NCBI RefSeq assembly: GCF_900177805.1 | Contig: NZ_FXAX01000005.1 | Span: 62,001-126,000 of the forward strand | Source: Fibrobacter sp. UWB13 | Lineage (GTDB): Bacteria > Fibrobacterota > Fibrobacteria > Fibrobacterales > Fibrobacteraceae | Direction of reading: 5' to 3' | Length of the DNA stretch: 64,000 nt | Shown: piece after piece, positions 8,762-15,394 of the stretch | How positions within the stretch are numbered: the first letter of the stretch is position 1 | How the letters are laid out: every line of letters begins with the position of its first letter | The notes under the pieces: generated by a model | The model's input: the letters and a program-made list of their open reading frames with translations, nothing else | Told to the model about the DNA's origin: nothing | The model's database searches: none | Translations under genes and position numbers: made by a program

Positions 8762-9418
8762 ATGGAAATAAAGCAATTTGTATTCAATCCGTTCGGAGTG
8801 AACTGCTATATCCTGAGCAACAGCAAGGGCGAAGCCATTTTAATTGACCCGAGCGTGAGCAATGCCCGTGAACAGGCGGCACTTACAGACTACCTCAAGA
8901 GCGAAAATCTGAAAGTCGTACGCGTTTTGAATACGCATTTGCACTTGGATCACGTCCTCGGGAACGCATTTGCAGAGCGCACTTTTGGCATCAAGGCCGA
9001 AGCGCACAAAGACGACACTTTTCTTCTCGATGCGCAAAAAGAACAGAGCCAAATGTTCGGCCTCCCGTGCAACGATTTAGCCCCCGCGTTGGGCAATTAT
9101 CTGAGCGATGGCGACATCGTCGAAATTGCAGAAATCCGTCTGCAAGTGATTCACGTCGCTGGGCATTCCCCGGGCGGTCTTGCCTTCTTCTGCGAAAATC
9201 CGGGCAAAGTCAACGGACAAGACAACGTTCCGCCGCTCCTTTTCCCAGGCGACATCATTTTCGCAGGGAGCCGAGGTCGCAGCGACCTCTACGGCGGTGA
9301 CGAATTCGCCCTCGTGAGCGGCATCAAGTCAAAGCTCCTCACACTCCCGGCAGAGACCGTTGTATTCCCCGGCCATGGGCCAAGCACAACCATTGGCAAC
9401 GAGAAGATGTGGTATTAA
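8762..9418 (+). CDS. metallo-beta-lactamase-fold hydrolase (glyoxalase II-like)
   Basis: A 218-residue cytoplasmic protein. The zinc-binding motif THLHLDH (His59, His61, Asp63, His64) is intact, followed by VIHVAGHSPGG (third His), LLFPGDIIFAGSRGR (bridging Asp) and VVFPGHGPST (last His). This is the layout of the YcbL/glyoxalase II-like branch, which hydrolyses thioesters such as S-lactoylglutathione; the true substrate here is unknown. It lies 9 bases after the MFS gene, so probably in one transcript. Its stop codon abuts a palindrome at 9419. Confidence 0.9.
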   Translation: MEIKQFVFNPFGVNCYILSNSKGEAILIDPSVSNAREQAALTDYLKSENLKVVRVLNTHLHLDHVLGNAFAERTFGIKAEAHKDDTFLLDAQKEQSQMFGLPCNDLAPALGNYLSDGDIVEIAEIRLQVIHVAGHSPGGLAFFCENPGKVNGQDNVPPLLFPGDIIFAGSRGRSDLYGGDEFALVSGIKSKLLTLPAETVVFPGHGPSTTIGNEKMWY

Positions 9419-9437
9419 CCCTTCGACAGGCTCAGGG
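9419..9437. repeat. covarying-stem palindrome, type A copy 2, over a ribosome site
   Basis: Arms CCCT and AGGG enclose TCGACAGGCTC (reverse complement GAGCCTGTCGA). It starts immediately after the TAA of the metallo-hydrolase gene. The right arm AGGG, 9 bases before the acyltransferase ATG, is the only plausible Shine-Dalgarno for that gene. Confidence 0.75.
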
Positions 9438-9446
9438 ACCTTTGTT

Positions 9447-10601
9447 ATGAGCAACAACGGGCAAGCGAGAATCGGTTGGATTGACGAGTTCAAGGGATTC
9501 GTTCTTTTGCTCGTTTGCCTGTTCCACATTGAGCAAAATTTCCCGAACGCGCACCTGGGAATGTATCACTTGAGCGCACTGCGCATGTCGGCATTTTTCT
9601 TTATTTCGGGATTTCTTTTTAGCACAAAACGCTTTACCAATTTCAAAAGTTACTTTACCCACAAAACGCGGGTTCTGTTAGTTCCGTATCTTTATCTTTC
9701 ATTCCTATTTTTCGCCATCGACCCGGTCGTTTACAACTTTACTTTGTTCCCGAAATCGCCCACAATGATGGTCGTGAATACCATTCCCGACATCAACAAC
9801 ACATGGCAATACATCTATTGGAACATTGCTAAAATTTTCATCGCCGGGAAATCTTCCGTTGGCGCAGGGCCACTGTGGTTTGTGTTCACTCTTTATTCCG
9901 TCAGCTTGCTTTTTTACCTGCTTCACGAGATTTCGAAAAAGCAAGTCAACCCCAAACTGTTTTTCGTCGTTATGGCAATAGAAGGGCTCCTTGGCGGTTG
10001 GCTCCTGAACGAGAATCACATTCACTTGCCGCTTGGCATCGAGCGCGACCTCACGATTTTATTCTTCTTCGGCTGCGGATATCTTTGCAAGGACCCCATC
10101 AAAAGAATCCACAACGCCATTTCTGCGAGTACAGCTCACGCCGCAAAAAACACAATCATCGTTGCCGCCATCGGAATCGCAAACTATATCGCCTACGCAT
10201 TTTTGGAATCGCCAAGTCCGAATTTTAGCATCATGAACAACGACTTAGGCAAGAGCCTCCCCCAATTTGTCGCAAGTTCCATCACAGGCATTATCGGACT
10301 CATCGCCACGTTCCTGCTCGCAAGCAAGATTCCAGACATTGCACCCATCCGCATTTTCAAGGGAATACTCCGCAACATCTCCCGCAACGCGCTCGTAATT
10401 CTTGCAGTTCACTGGTGGATCGTCCTGATTTTGAGACTCTTTTTCAGGCCGCAAATCAACCAACCGGGAATCGCCTACATCGCCATCCCGATTCTAGCCC
10501 TCGGCACCATCGCCACCATCCCGCTTTTCCGCAGCAAGCTCCACCGCCTACTCGGCAAAGAAAAAATCAGCATTCGAGAAAGTTTAAACATTAAAGAATA
10601 A
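9447..10601 (+). CDS. integral-membrane acyltransferase (acyltransferase-3 family)
   Basis: A 384-residue membrane protein with about ten hydrophobic segments. It opens with RIGWIDEFKGFVLLLVCLFHIEQNF, the family's first helix with the catalytic-type His in the VCLFHI context, followed by MSAFFFISGFLF and a basic loop (KRFTNFKSYFTHKTRVLLVPY). Family members transfer acetyl or succinyl groups to sugars of surface glycans; the acceptor here is unknown. The ATG at 9447 is chosen over an in-frame ATG at 9360, which would run back through the palindrome and the upstream gene. The ribosome site overlaps that palindrome. Confidence 0.85.
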   Translation: MSNNGQARIGWIDEFKGFVLLLVCLFHIEQNFPNAHLGMYHLSALRMSAFFFISGFLFSTKRFTNFKSYFTHKTRVLLVPYLYLSFLFFAIDPVVYNFTLFPKSPTMMVVNTIPDINNTWQYIYWNIAKIFIAGKSSVGAGPLWFVFTLYSVSLLFYLLHEISKKQVNPKLFFVVMAIEGLLGGWLLNENHIHLPLGIERDLTILFFFGCGYLCKDPIKRIHNAISASTAHAAKNTIIVAAIGIANYIAYAFLESPSPNFSIMNNDLGKSLPQFVASSITGIIGLIATFLLASKIPDIAPIRIFKGILRNISRNALVILAVHWWIVLILRLFFRPQINQPGIAYIAIPILALGTIATIPLFRSKLHRLLGKEKISIRESLNIKE

Positions 10602-10608
10602 TGAAAGA

Positions 10609-10758
10609 CGTCATTGCACGTCATTGCACGTTATTGCACGTCGTGCATGACACTACGAGTATCAAATATGAGTCAACAAGTGGACTCCTGCTTGATACTC
10701 TTGTACGTCATTGTGCAAGCACAAGACTATCGACTCGGTCATATCCATGCAAGCATGG
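10609..10758. repeat. repeat and hairpin zone beside the GIY-YIG gene
   Basis: No gene is seen here. Three tandem 10-bp units CGTCATTGCA (10609-10638, the last with one change) run into TGCACG-T-CGTGCA (10635-10647). An inverted pair GAGTATCAA (10657-10665)/TTGATACTC (10692-10700) encloses GAGTC...GACTC (10670-10687). Two perfect AA-loop hairpins follow: TTGTGC-AA-GCACAA (10711-10724) and CCATGC-AA-GCATGG (10745-10758). The same AA-loop style occurs in the array at 15.0-15.3 kb. Confidence 0.8.
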
Positions 10759-10775
10759 CTGCGACTCTCGTCTTA

Positions 10776-10808
10776 GACGTCATTGCGAGCGAAGCGAAGC
10801 AATCCACA
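10776..10808. repeat. palindromic element type C, left copy
   Basis: Core 10782-10803: arms ATTGC and GCAAT around the loop GAGCGAAGCGA, preceded by GACGTC and followed by CC. It is inverted relative to the copy at 11131-11167, and the pair brackets the GIY-YIG gene. The loop contains the mini-hairpin word GCGAAGC. Confidence 0.8.
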
Positions 10809-10815
10809 AAGCAAT

Positions 10816-11106
10816 CTATACACCGAGTTCAGAAAAAAGGTCTTTCCATTGAGGATTCATTGATTCAATCAATGCAATTTTCTTCTTTCTAGACCCACCT
10901 TTTATCTTTTTTTCTCTTTCAATAGCATCAACAACCGAAGTATGCTCTTCGAAATAACCTAATTGCGTAACATTATATTTTGCAGTAAATCCAGAAGTCA
11001 ATGATTTGTGCTCCTGCATTCGTTTGATGAGATTCGAAGTCACACCTGTATATAACGTTCCATGCGGCTTATTGAAAAGAATGTAGGTGTATGATTTTTC
11101 TTGCAT
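10816..11106 (-). CDS. GIY-YIG nuclease-domain protein, solo
   Basis: A 96-residue protein consisting almost only of a GIY-YIG domain. Seen: SYTYILFNKPHGTLYTGVTSNLIKRMQEHKS, matching the two-strand GIY...YIG core and the following Arg-containing helix, then KYNVTQLGYFEEHTSVVDAIEREKKIKGGSRKKKIALIESMNPQWKDL with the catalytic-type Glu (AIEREKKIK). This is the small COG2827/UPF0213-like group, whose cellular role is not settled. The ATG at 11106 is preferred, because the longer frame to 11169 runs through the right-hand palindrome. It is framed by inverted palindromes 12 and 27 bases away. Lower GC than its neighbours suggests acquisition. Confidence 0.85.
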   Translation of the reverse strand: MQEKSYTYILFNKPHGTLYTGVTSNLIKRMQEHKSLTSGFTAKYNVTQLGYFEEHTSVVDAIEREKKIKGGSRKKKIALIESMNPQWKDLFSELGV

Positions 11107-11130
11107 GAAAAGAACATACAAAAATTCTTG

Positions 11131-11167
11131 TGGATTGCTTCGTCCTAACGGACTCGCAATGACGTAC
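11131..11167. repeat. palindromic element type C, right copy
   Basis: Core 11134-11160, in minus orientation: arms ATTGC and GCAAT with GAG and CGA retained at the loop edges, but the middle replaced by a nested stem TCC-TAAC-GGA. The outer bases match the left copy at 10776-10808 in inverted orientation. Confidence 0.8.
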
Positions 11168-11184
11168 AAAGCGAGTGCAGCGAT

Positions 11185-11451
11185 CTACAAATACCGTTTC
11201 ACCGACGGTCTCTGTTCTTGTTCCGGCTTTTTCTTGGGCACGTAGATTTTTACGGCGTACACGTTAAAGTCCGTCTCGGCAACGATATCGCCTTCTTGCA
11301 AGTCTTCATAGACGTCGATTTCAATTTCGACACCATCGCGTGCGATGCAGCGGATAGAACGCGCCGTCAGTTCCTCGCGCAAAAGAGGAACGTCAACGAC
11401 CTTCTTGTAAGTGCCGTGATGAGTCGTACCAAGAATTCGATTGCAAAGCAT
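11185..11451 (-). CDS. small protein of unknown function
   Basis: An 88-residue frame. It was not recognised. The middle (LREELTARSIRCIARDGVEIEIDVYEDLQEGDIVAETDFNVYAVKIYVPKKK) looks like a compact beta-rich domain ending in a basic, Pro/Lys/Gln-rich tail. There is no signal peptide or membrane segment. The ATG at 11451 is taken as start; a TTG three codons earlier is possible, and neither has a good ribosome site. It diverges from uvrB with only 40 bases between starts, so the promoters must overlap. GC and codon use resemble the neighbouring genes, which favours a real gene. Confidence 0.6.
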   Translation of the reverse strand: MLCNRILGTTHHGTYKKVVDVPLLREELTARSIRCIARDGVEIEIDVYEDLQEGDIVAETDFNVYAVKIYVPKKKPEQEQRPSVKRYL

Positions 11452-11491
11452 GGAATGCAATATAGAAATATTGCTATCTTATCACCTAACC

Positions 11492-13678
11492 ATGGCTCGC
11501 GCACGTAAGACAATCACTCCTGATCCGTATGCAAAACCGATAGCGAAACCGCTACCGCCTTCCAAGAGCTTGCCCGGAAAGCTCAAGCAGTTCCAGGCGC
11601 CCACGCGTGCGGATTTCGACCTCGTAAGTCCTTACGGTGCCGCAGGCGACCAGCCCAAAGCCATCGAAGAGTTGACCGAGGGTTTCAAGAACGGCGAACA
11701 GTTCCAGACGCTTCTCGGCGTGACCGGTTCCGGCAAGACATTCACGATGGCAAACGTCATCAAGAATGTCGGAAAGCCGACGCTCATCCTCACGCACAAC
11801 AAGACGCTCGCCGCCCAGCTTTACCAAGAATTCAAGTCGTTCTTCCCGAACAATGCGGTGGAATACTTCGTCAGCTATTACGATTACTTCCAGCCCGAAG
11901 CGTACATTCCACACACGGACACATTCATCGAAAAAGACGCGAGCATCAACGATGAAATCGACAAGCTCCGTCTGCGAGCAACGGCCAACCTCCTCACCCG
12001 CCGCGATGTCATCATCGTTGCTTCCGTGAGCTGCATTTACGGTTTGGGAAGCCCGAGCGAATACTTCGACTTGATGGTCCGTATCAAGAAGGGCGACATT
12101 TACGACCGCGACAAGATTCTGCGTGACCTTGTCCACATCCAGTATTCCCGCAACGACTTCAGCCTCGACCGAGGCTCATTCCGCGTTCGCGGTGATGTGA
12201 TCGAAGTCCACCCGAGCTACGACGAAGATGGGCTGCGCATTGAACTTTTCGGCGATGAAGTCGACCGCCTTTACCGTTTCAACATCGTCACGGGCGAAGT
12301 CATCAAGGAAGTCGAAGAACTTACCATCGCCCCCGCAAAGCACTTTGTGACCAAAGAAGAAAACCGCGCGGGCATGTTGCAACGCATCCAGATGGAACTC
12401 ACCGACCGCCTCGCCGAGCTAGACAAGGAAGGCAAGGTTCTCGAATCCGCTCGCCTTTCGAGCCGCACCCGCTACGACATGGAAATGCTCCGCGAAACGG
12501 GCATGTGCAACGGCATCGAAAACTACTCGCGCATCATCGAAGACCGCGCTCCGGGCACACGCCCATTCACACTCATCGACTACTTTGGCGACGATTGGCT
12601 TTTGATGATTGACGAATCGCACGTGAGCATCCCGCAAGTGGGCGGCATGGCCGAAGGCGACAAGTCCCGCAAAACCACGCTCGTGCAATACGGGTTCCGC
12701 CTCCCCTGTGCTCTCGACAACCGCCCGATGAACTTCGCCGAATTCGAGTACATGTACCCGAAGCAAGTGCTTTTTGTGAGCGCCACCCCCGGCGACTACG
12801 AACTCAAAAAGACTAACGGCGTTGTCACGGAACAGATCAACCGCCCGACCGGGCTTTTGGACCCAAAGATTGAACTGTTCCCAATCCAGGGCCAAATGGA
12901 CGTACTCCTGTACCGCATCGAAGAAGTCGTCAAAAACGGCGACCGTGTGCTCGTCACGACGCTTACCAAGAAGATGGCGCAAGACCTCACGGAATTTTTC
13001 ATCGAAGCAGGCGTCCGCGCCAAGTACCTCCATAGCGACATCAAGACGCTCGAACGCCACGAGCTCATCCGCGGACTGCGTAGCGGCGAATACGACGTGC
13101 TCGTGGGCATCAACCTCTTACGCGAAGGCCTCGACCTCCCCGAAGTGAGCATGGTCGCGATTCTCGATGCCGACAAGGAAGGTTTCCTCCGCAACTACAG
13201 GAGCCTCATCCAGACGATGGGCCGCGCAAGCCGCAACGTGAACGGCACAGTGCTTTTGTTCGCAGACAATATGACTGAAAGTCTGCAAAAGGCTATCGAC
13301 GAGACGAACCGCCGCCGCGGTCTCCAGGAAGAATTCAACAAGGAACACGGAATTACCCCGAAGTCCGTCACCCGCAAGATCGAAGAAGACCTGCGAATCA
13401 TCGACCCCTTGGGCGATATCGGCGACGACACCACCGACAGCGAAGATGATTGGGAAGACAAACCGGGTATCCGCCCGATGGAACCTTTACAGCCCTCGCG
13501 CTTTAGGAAGAGTTCCACAAAGAAAGCAGCAGCCCCCGGCGCACATTCTGGAGCACCGTCCAAAGCATCCGAGTCCAAGCTCGCCGACCTGGAACGCCAA
13601 ATGAAAGAAGCGGCAGCCCGCCTCGACTTCGAAGAAGCCGCTCGAATCCGCGATATTATACGCTCGCTCGACGCATAG
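11492..13678 (+). CDS. uvrB: excinuclease ABC subunit B
   Basis: A 728-residue UvrB, the DNA-damage verification helicase of nucleotide excision repair that works with UvrA and UvrC. Seen: Walker A GVTGSGKTFTMANVI, the beta-hairpin region YYDYFQPEAYIPHTDTFIEKD, DESHVSIPQVGGM, the helicase motifs VLVGINLLREGLDLPEVSMVAILDADKEGFLR and QTMGRASRN, and a C-terminal UVR motif (LADLERQMKEAAARLDFEEAARIRD) that contacts UvrC. A disordered Ser/Ala/Gly linker separates core and UVR motif. The ATG at 11492 (MARARK) is preferred over the in-frame ATG at 11441. No Shine-Dalgarno is visible; a TATCTT hexamer ends 11 bases before the ATG. Confidence 0.98.
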   Translation: MARARKTITPDPYAKPIAKPLPPSKSLPGKLKQFQAPTRADFDLVSPYGAAGDQPKAIEELTEGFKNGEQFQTLLGVTGSGKTFTMANVIKNVGKPTLILTHNKTLAAQLYQEFKSFFPNNAVEYFVSYYDYFQPEAYIPHTDTFIEKDASINDEIDKLRLRATANLLTRRDVIIVASVSCIYGLGSPSEYFDLMVRIKKGDIYDRDKILRDLVHIQYSRNDFSLDRGSFRVRGDVIEVHPSYDEDGLRIELFGDEVDRLYRFNIVTGEVIKEVEELTIAPAKHFVTKEENRAGMLQRIQMELTDRLAELDKEGKVLESARLSSRTRYDMEMLRETGMCNGIENYSRIIEDRAPGTRPFTLIDYFGDDWLLMIDESHVSIPQVGGMAEGDKSRKTTLVQYGFRLPCALDNRPMNFAEFEYMYPKQVLFVSATPGDYELKKTNGVVTEQINRPTGLLDPKIELFPIQGQMDVLLYRIEEVVKNGDRVLVTTLTKKMAQDLTEFFIEAGVRAKYLHSDIKTLERHELIRGLRSGEYDVLVGINLLREGLDLPEVSMVAILDADKEGFLRNYRSLIQTMGRASRNVNGTVLLFADNMTESLQKAIDETNRRRGLQEEFNKEHGITPKSVTRKIEEDLRIIDPLGDIGDDTTDSEDDWEDKPGIRPMEPLQPSRFRKSSTKKAAAPGAHSGAPSKASESKLADLERQMKEAAARLDFEEAARIRDIIRSLDA

Positions 13679-13845
13679 TGTATAATTTCGTTTACAGATT
13701 TATTATAATATTCGTCACACTCTATACCGCGCTTATTACGCCATGTAATTTTATTTTTGTATTATTATAAAAAGTTAAATACTTGGTGCTTTTTGCCCAA
13801 ATTTTGTTTATTTTCACTTTAAGATTACATAGAAAGGGTTTTACA

Positions 13846-14898
13846 ATGAGTTCTAAATTTACAACGCCTCTTATTCTCAGCTCCGCACTCGCCTTGAGTG
13901 CATTTGGTCTTATCGCTTGCGGTGAAGACAGCAATCCGACCGTTTCTTCCCAGCCGGGAACCTCTTCTTCCTATGTTCCGCCTGAAATTCCGCAAGAAAC
14001 TGCAACTACAACAATCCTTTTCCTGAATACCGGAGTAAGCTCCACTCTTATTAATAGAGTTGACTTCACTGGTACTGTAAAGCTCGACTTCAGCGATACA
14101 ACCGCAAACTTCGACGTTAACGCAGCCCGTTTCACGGACATCCAGTTCTTTGTAGAAAGCGCATCAAAGACAAGCACTGGTTCTATAAAGACCCAGAGCG
14201 CTACTTTGGACGCAGCATACTTTGCCGCAACTCCGGTTACGACCATCAACTTCGACCAGATCGGTCTCTATGCAGACCTTAACGATGGTTACACTGAATG
14301 TGGTAACTTCAACCTCATTATTGCAGCAATCGCCTCTACGGCAACGGCAACGGGCGAAACTTTGCAGTCTGTCTCCAGAGACACGATTCTGTTCGTCCGT
14401 GACGAAGAAAACTGCAAGATTCCGGAAAGCTCCTCTTCAAGTGTCGTTGTTCCGGGCGCACCGCTCGCAGTTGCAACCACTGTTCTTAACACAAAGTCTG
14501 CCAAGTGCCTCACTTTTGCTACCGGCACCACTGGTGATACCGGTGATATCTGCATCAGCCGCGTTGGCAAGGACGCCTTCACGCTTTCTAGCGGCACGGG
14601 TCTGAAGTTCGCCTTCTACACCAACCCGAACGACGCAGACAGAACGAACGACTGGACTAGCGAACATTTACCGGCATCTCCGACTACAGACAATTTCAAG
14701 TACAAGTCAGAAGCCTTGAAGGAAACCATCGCCAACTACTTGAACGAATTGGAAGTGTTCACGGTCGGCATTGCTGACACTTACGTTCCGAACTCCGGTT
14801 CTGCAGTAGGCTTCTATGCATTCGTTGTGAGTGACGTGTCCACCCCGGACGGCAACGGCGACGTTTCGATCAATCTGACCTACCTCAAGGCACAGTAA
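13846..14898 (+). CDS. Ser-linker lipoprotein of unknown function
   Basis: A 350-residue lipoprotein. The signal peptide ends in FGLIAC, then GEDSNPTVSSQPGTSSS, a short Ser-rich linker. Two beta-rich segments follow, separated by a second Ser linker (ESSSSSVVVPG, about residues 205-215). The first (about 50-200) contains TTTILFLNTGVSSTLINRVDFTGTVKLDFSDTT and TGSIKTQSATLDAAYFAATP; the second contains the pattern CLTFATGTTGDTGDICISRVG. No family is recognised. The start at 13846 is supported by AGAAAGGG upstream and by the signal peptide; a longer in-frame start at 13783 would spoil the signal. An intrinsic terminator follows. Likely outer-membrane or periplasmic. Confidence 0.75.
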   Translation: MSSKFTTPLILSSALALSAFGLIACGEDSNPTVSSQPGTSSSYVPPEIPQETATTTILFLNTGVSSTLINRVDFTGTVKLDFSDTTANFDVNAARFTDIQFFVESASKTSTGSIKTQSATLDAAYFAATPVTTINFDQIGLYADLNDGYTECGNFNLIIAAIASTATATGETLQSVSRDTILFVRDEENCKIPESSSSSVVVPGAPLAVATTVLNTKSAKCLTFATGTTGDTGDICISRVGKDAFTLSSGTGLKFAFYTNPNDADRTNDWTSEHLPASPTTDNFKYKSEALKETIANYLNELEVFTVGIADTYVPNSGSAVGFYAFVVSDVSTPDGNGDVSINLTYLKAQ

Positions 14899-14918
14899 TC
14901 TAAAACGAAAACGCTTTG

Positions 14919-14949
14919 AAAAAAGACCTCCCCCGTGGAGGTCTTTTTT
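14919..14949 (+). terminator. intrinsic terminator after lipoprotein gene
   Basis: AAAAAAGACCTCC and GGAGGTCTTTTTT form a long stem around a CCCGT loop, 20 bases after the stop codon. Confidence 0.9.
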
Positions 14950-14972
14950 GTAGTCTTCCTTTTTGCCTACAT

Positions 14973-15033
14973 GTTATTCCCGGCGCCTGTCCTCGCGCCT
15001 GTCCTCGCTTGACGGGGATGACCGGGAATCTCC
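14973..15033 (-). repeat. dispersed palindromic element, type E copy 2 (expanded)
   Basis: The reverse-oriented relative of 2277-2317. ATTCCCGG (14976-14983) pairs with CCGGGAAT (15022-15029). Inside is a perfect tandem duplication of the 12-mer GCGCCTGTCCTC (14983-14994, 14995-15006). Confidence 0.6.
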
Positions 15034-15037
15034 TTTT

Positions 15038-15316
15038 GACACTCTTCGAGTGTCTTTTGCGAGGCTCGGAAGTGGGCCTGTAAACAGTCCCGTTTCACTC
15101 GCCTTACGCAAAAGTTTCTAAATTTGCGCTCCTTCGGAGTGCATTTGGCATCTACGATGCCATGCAGCTGCATTTCGGCCATAGGTAATGTAAACATTAC
15201 CTGCGGCACTCAATTTGCACGCATTTAATACGGCTCGGCAATGTCAAAACAACAAGTTGTTTTGACGTCTTCGACGTCAGTGGCTACGGCTCGCAAATGC
15301 AAAAACAAGTTTTTGC
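15038..15316. repeat. array of perfect mini-hairpins in the gpmI upstream region
   Basis: The gap 14950-15394 has no gene. It holds: GACACTC-TTC-GAGTGTC (15038-15054); GGGCCTGT-AA-ACAGTCCC with one mismatch (15074-15091); TGCGCTCC-TTC-GGAGTGCA with one wobble (15125-15143); TGGCATC-TAC-GATGCCA (15146-15162); the palindrome ATGCAGCTGCAT (15162-15173); AGGTAATGT-AA-ACATTACCT (15183-15202); 11-bp arms GTCAAAACAAC around AA (15243-15266); TGACGTC-TTC-GACGTCA (15263-15279); GCAAAAAC-AA-GTTTTTGC (15299-15316). Loops are AA, or TTC/TAC (GAA/GTA on the minus strand). Confidence 0.85.
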
Positions 15317-15337
15317 GCTTTCTCACCTTGCACACTT

Positions 15338-15366
15338 TTGCCGCTGCGCTCGCCTTTTACTAAATT
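15338..15366 (+). promoter_or_regulatory. probable gpmI promoter
   Basis: TTGCCG (15338-15343), 17-bp spacer, TAAATT (15361-15366), the same hexamers as before cysS. It places transcription start about 20 bases before the gpmI ATG and puts the hairpin array upstream of the promoter. Confidence 0.5.
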
Positions 15367-15394
15367 TGTCGCGTAACATTTTAATGGAGTAAAT

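Noticed and set aside
10601-10892. Two short open frames (83 and 92 codons) after the acyltransferase gene
   Set aside because: They consist almost entirely of the repeat and hairpin zone, read through palindromes in overlapping frames, and lack ribosome sites and recognisable features.
11107-11169. Upstream extension of the GIY-YIG protein
   Set aside because: The added residues are just translation of the right-hand palindrome; the ATG at 11106 starts the domain properly.
13679-13845. tRNA or small RNA gene in the gap after uvrB
   Set aside because: The sequence is very AT-rich with no cloverleaf or CCA-like end; it looks like a plain promoter region.
15038-15316. Possible CRISPR array
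   Set aside because: The inverted repeats have unrelated arms and irregular spacing; there is no repeated unit of constant sequence and no cas gene.
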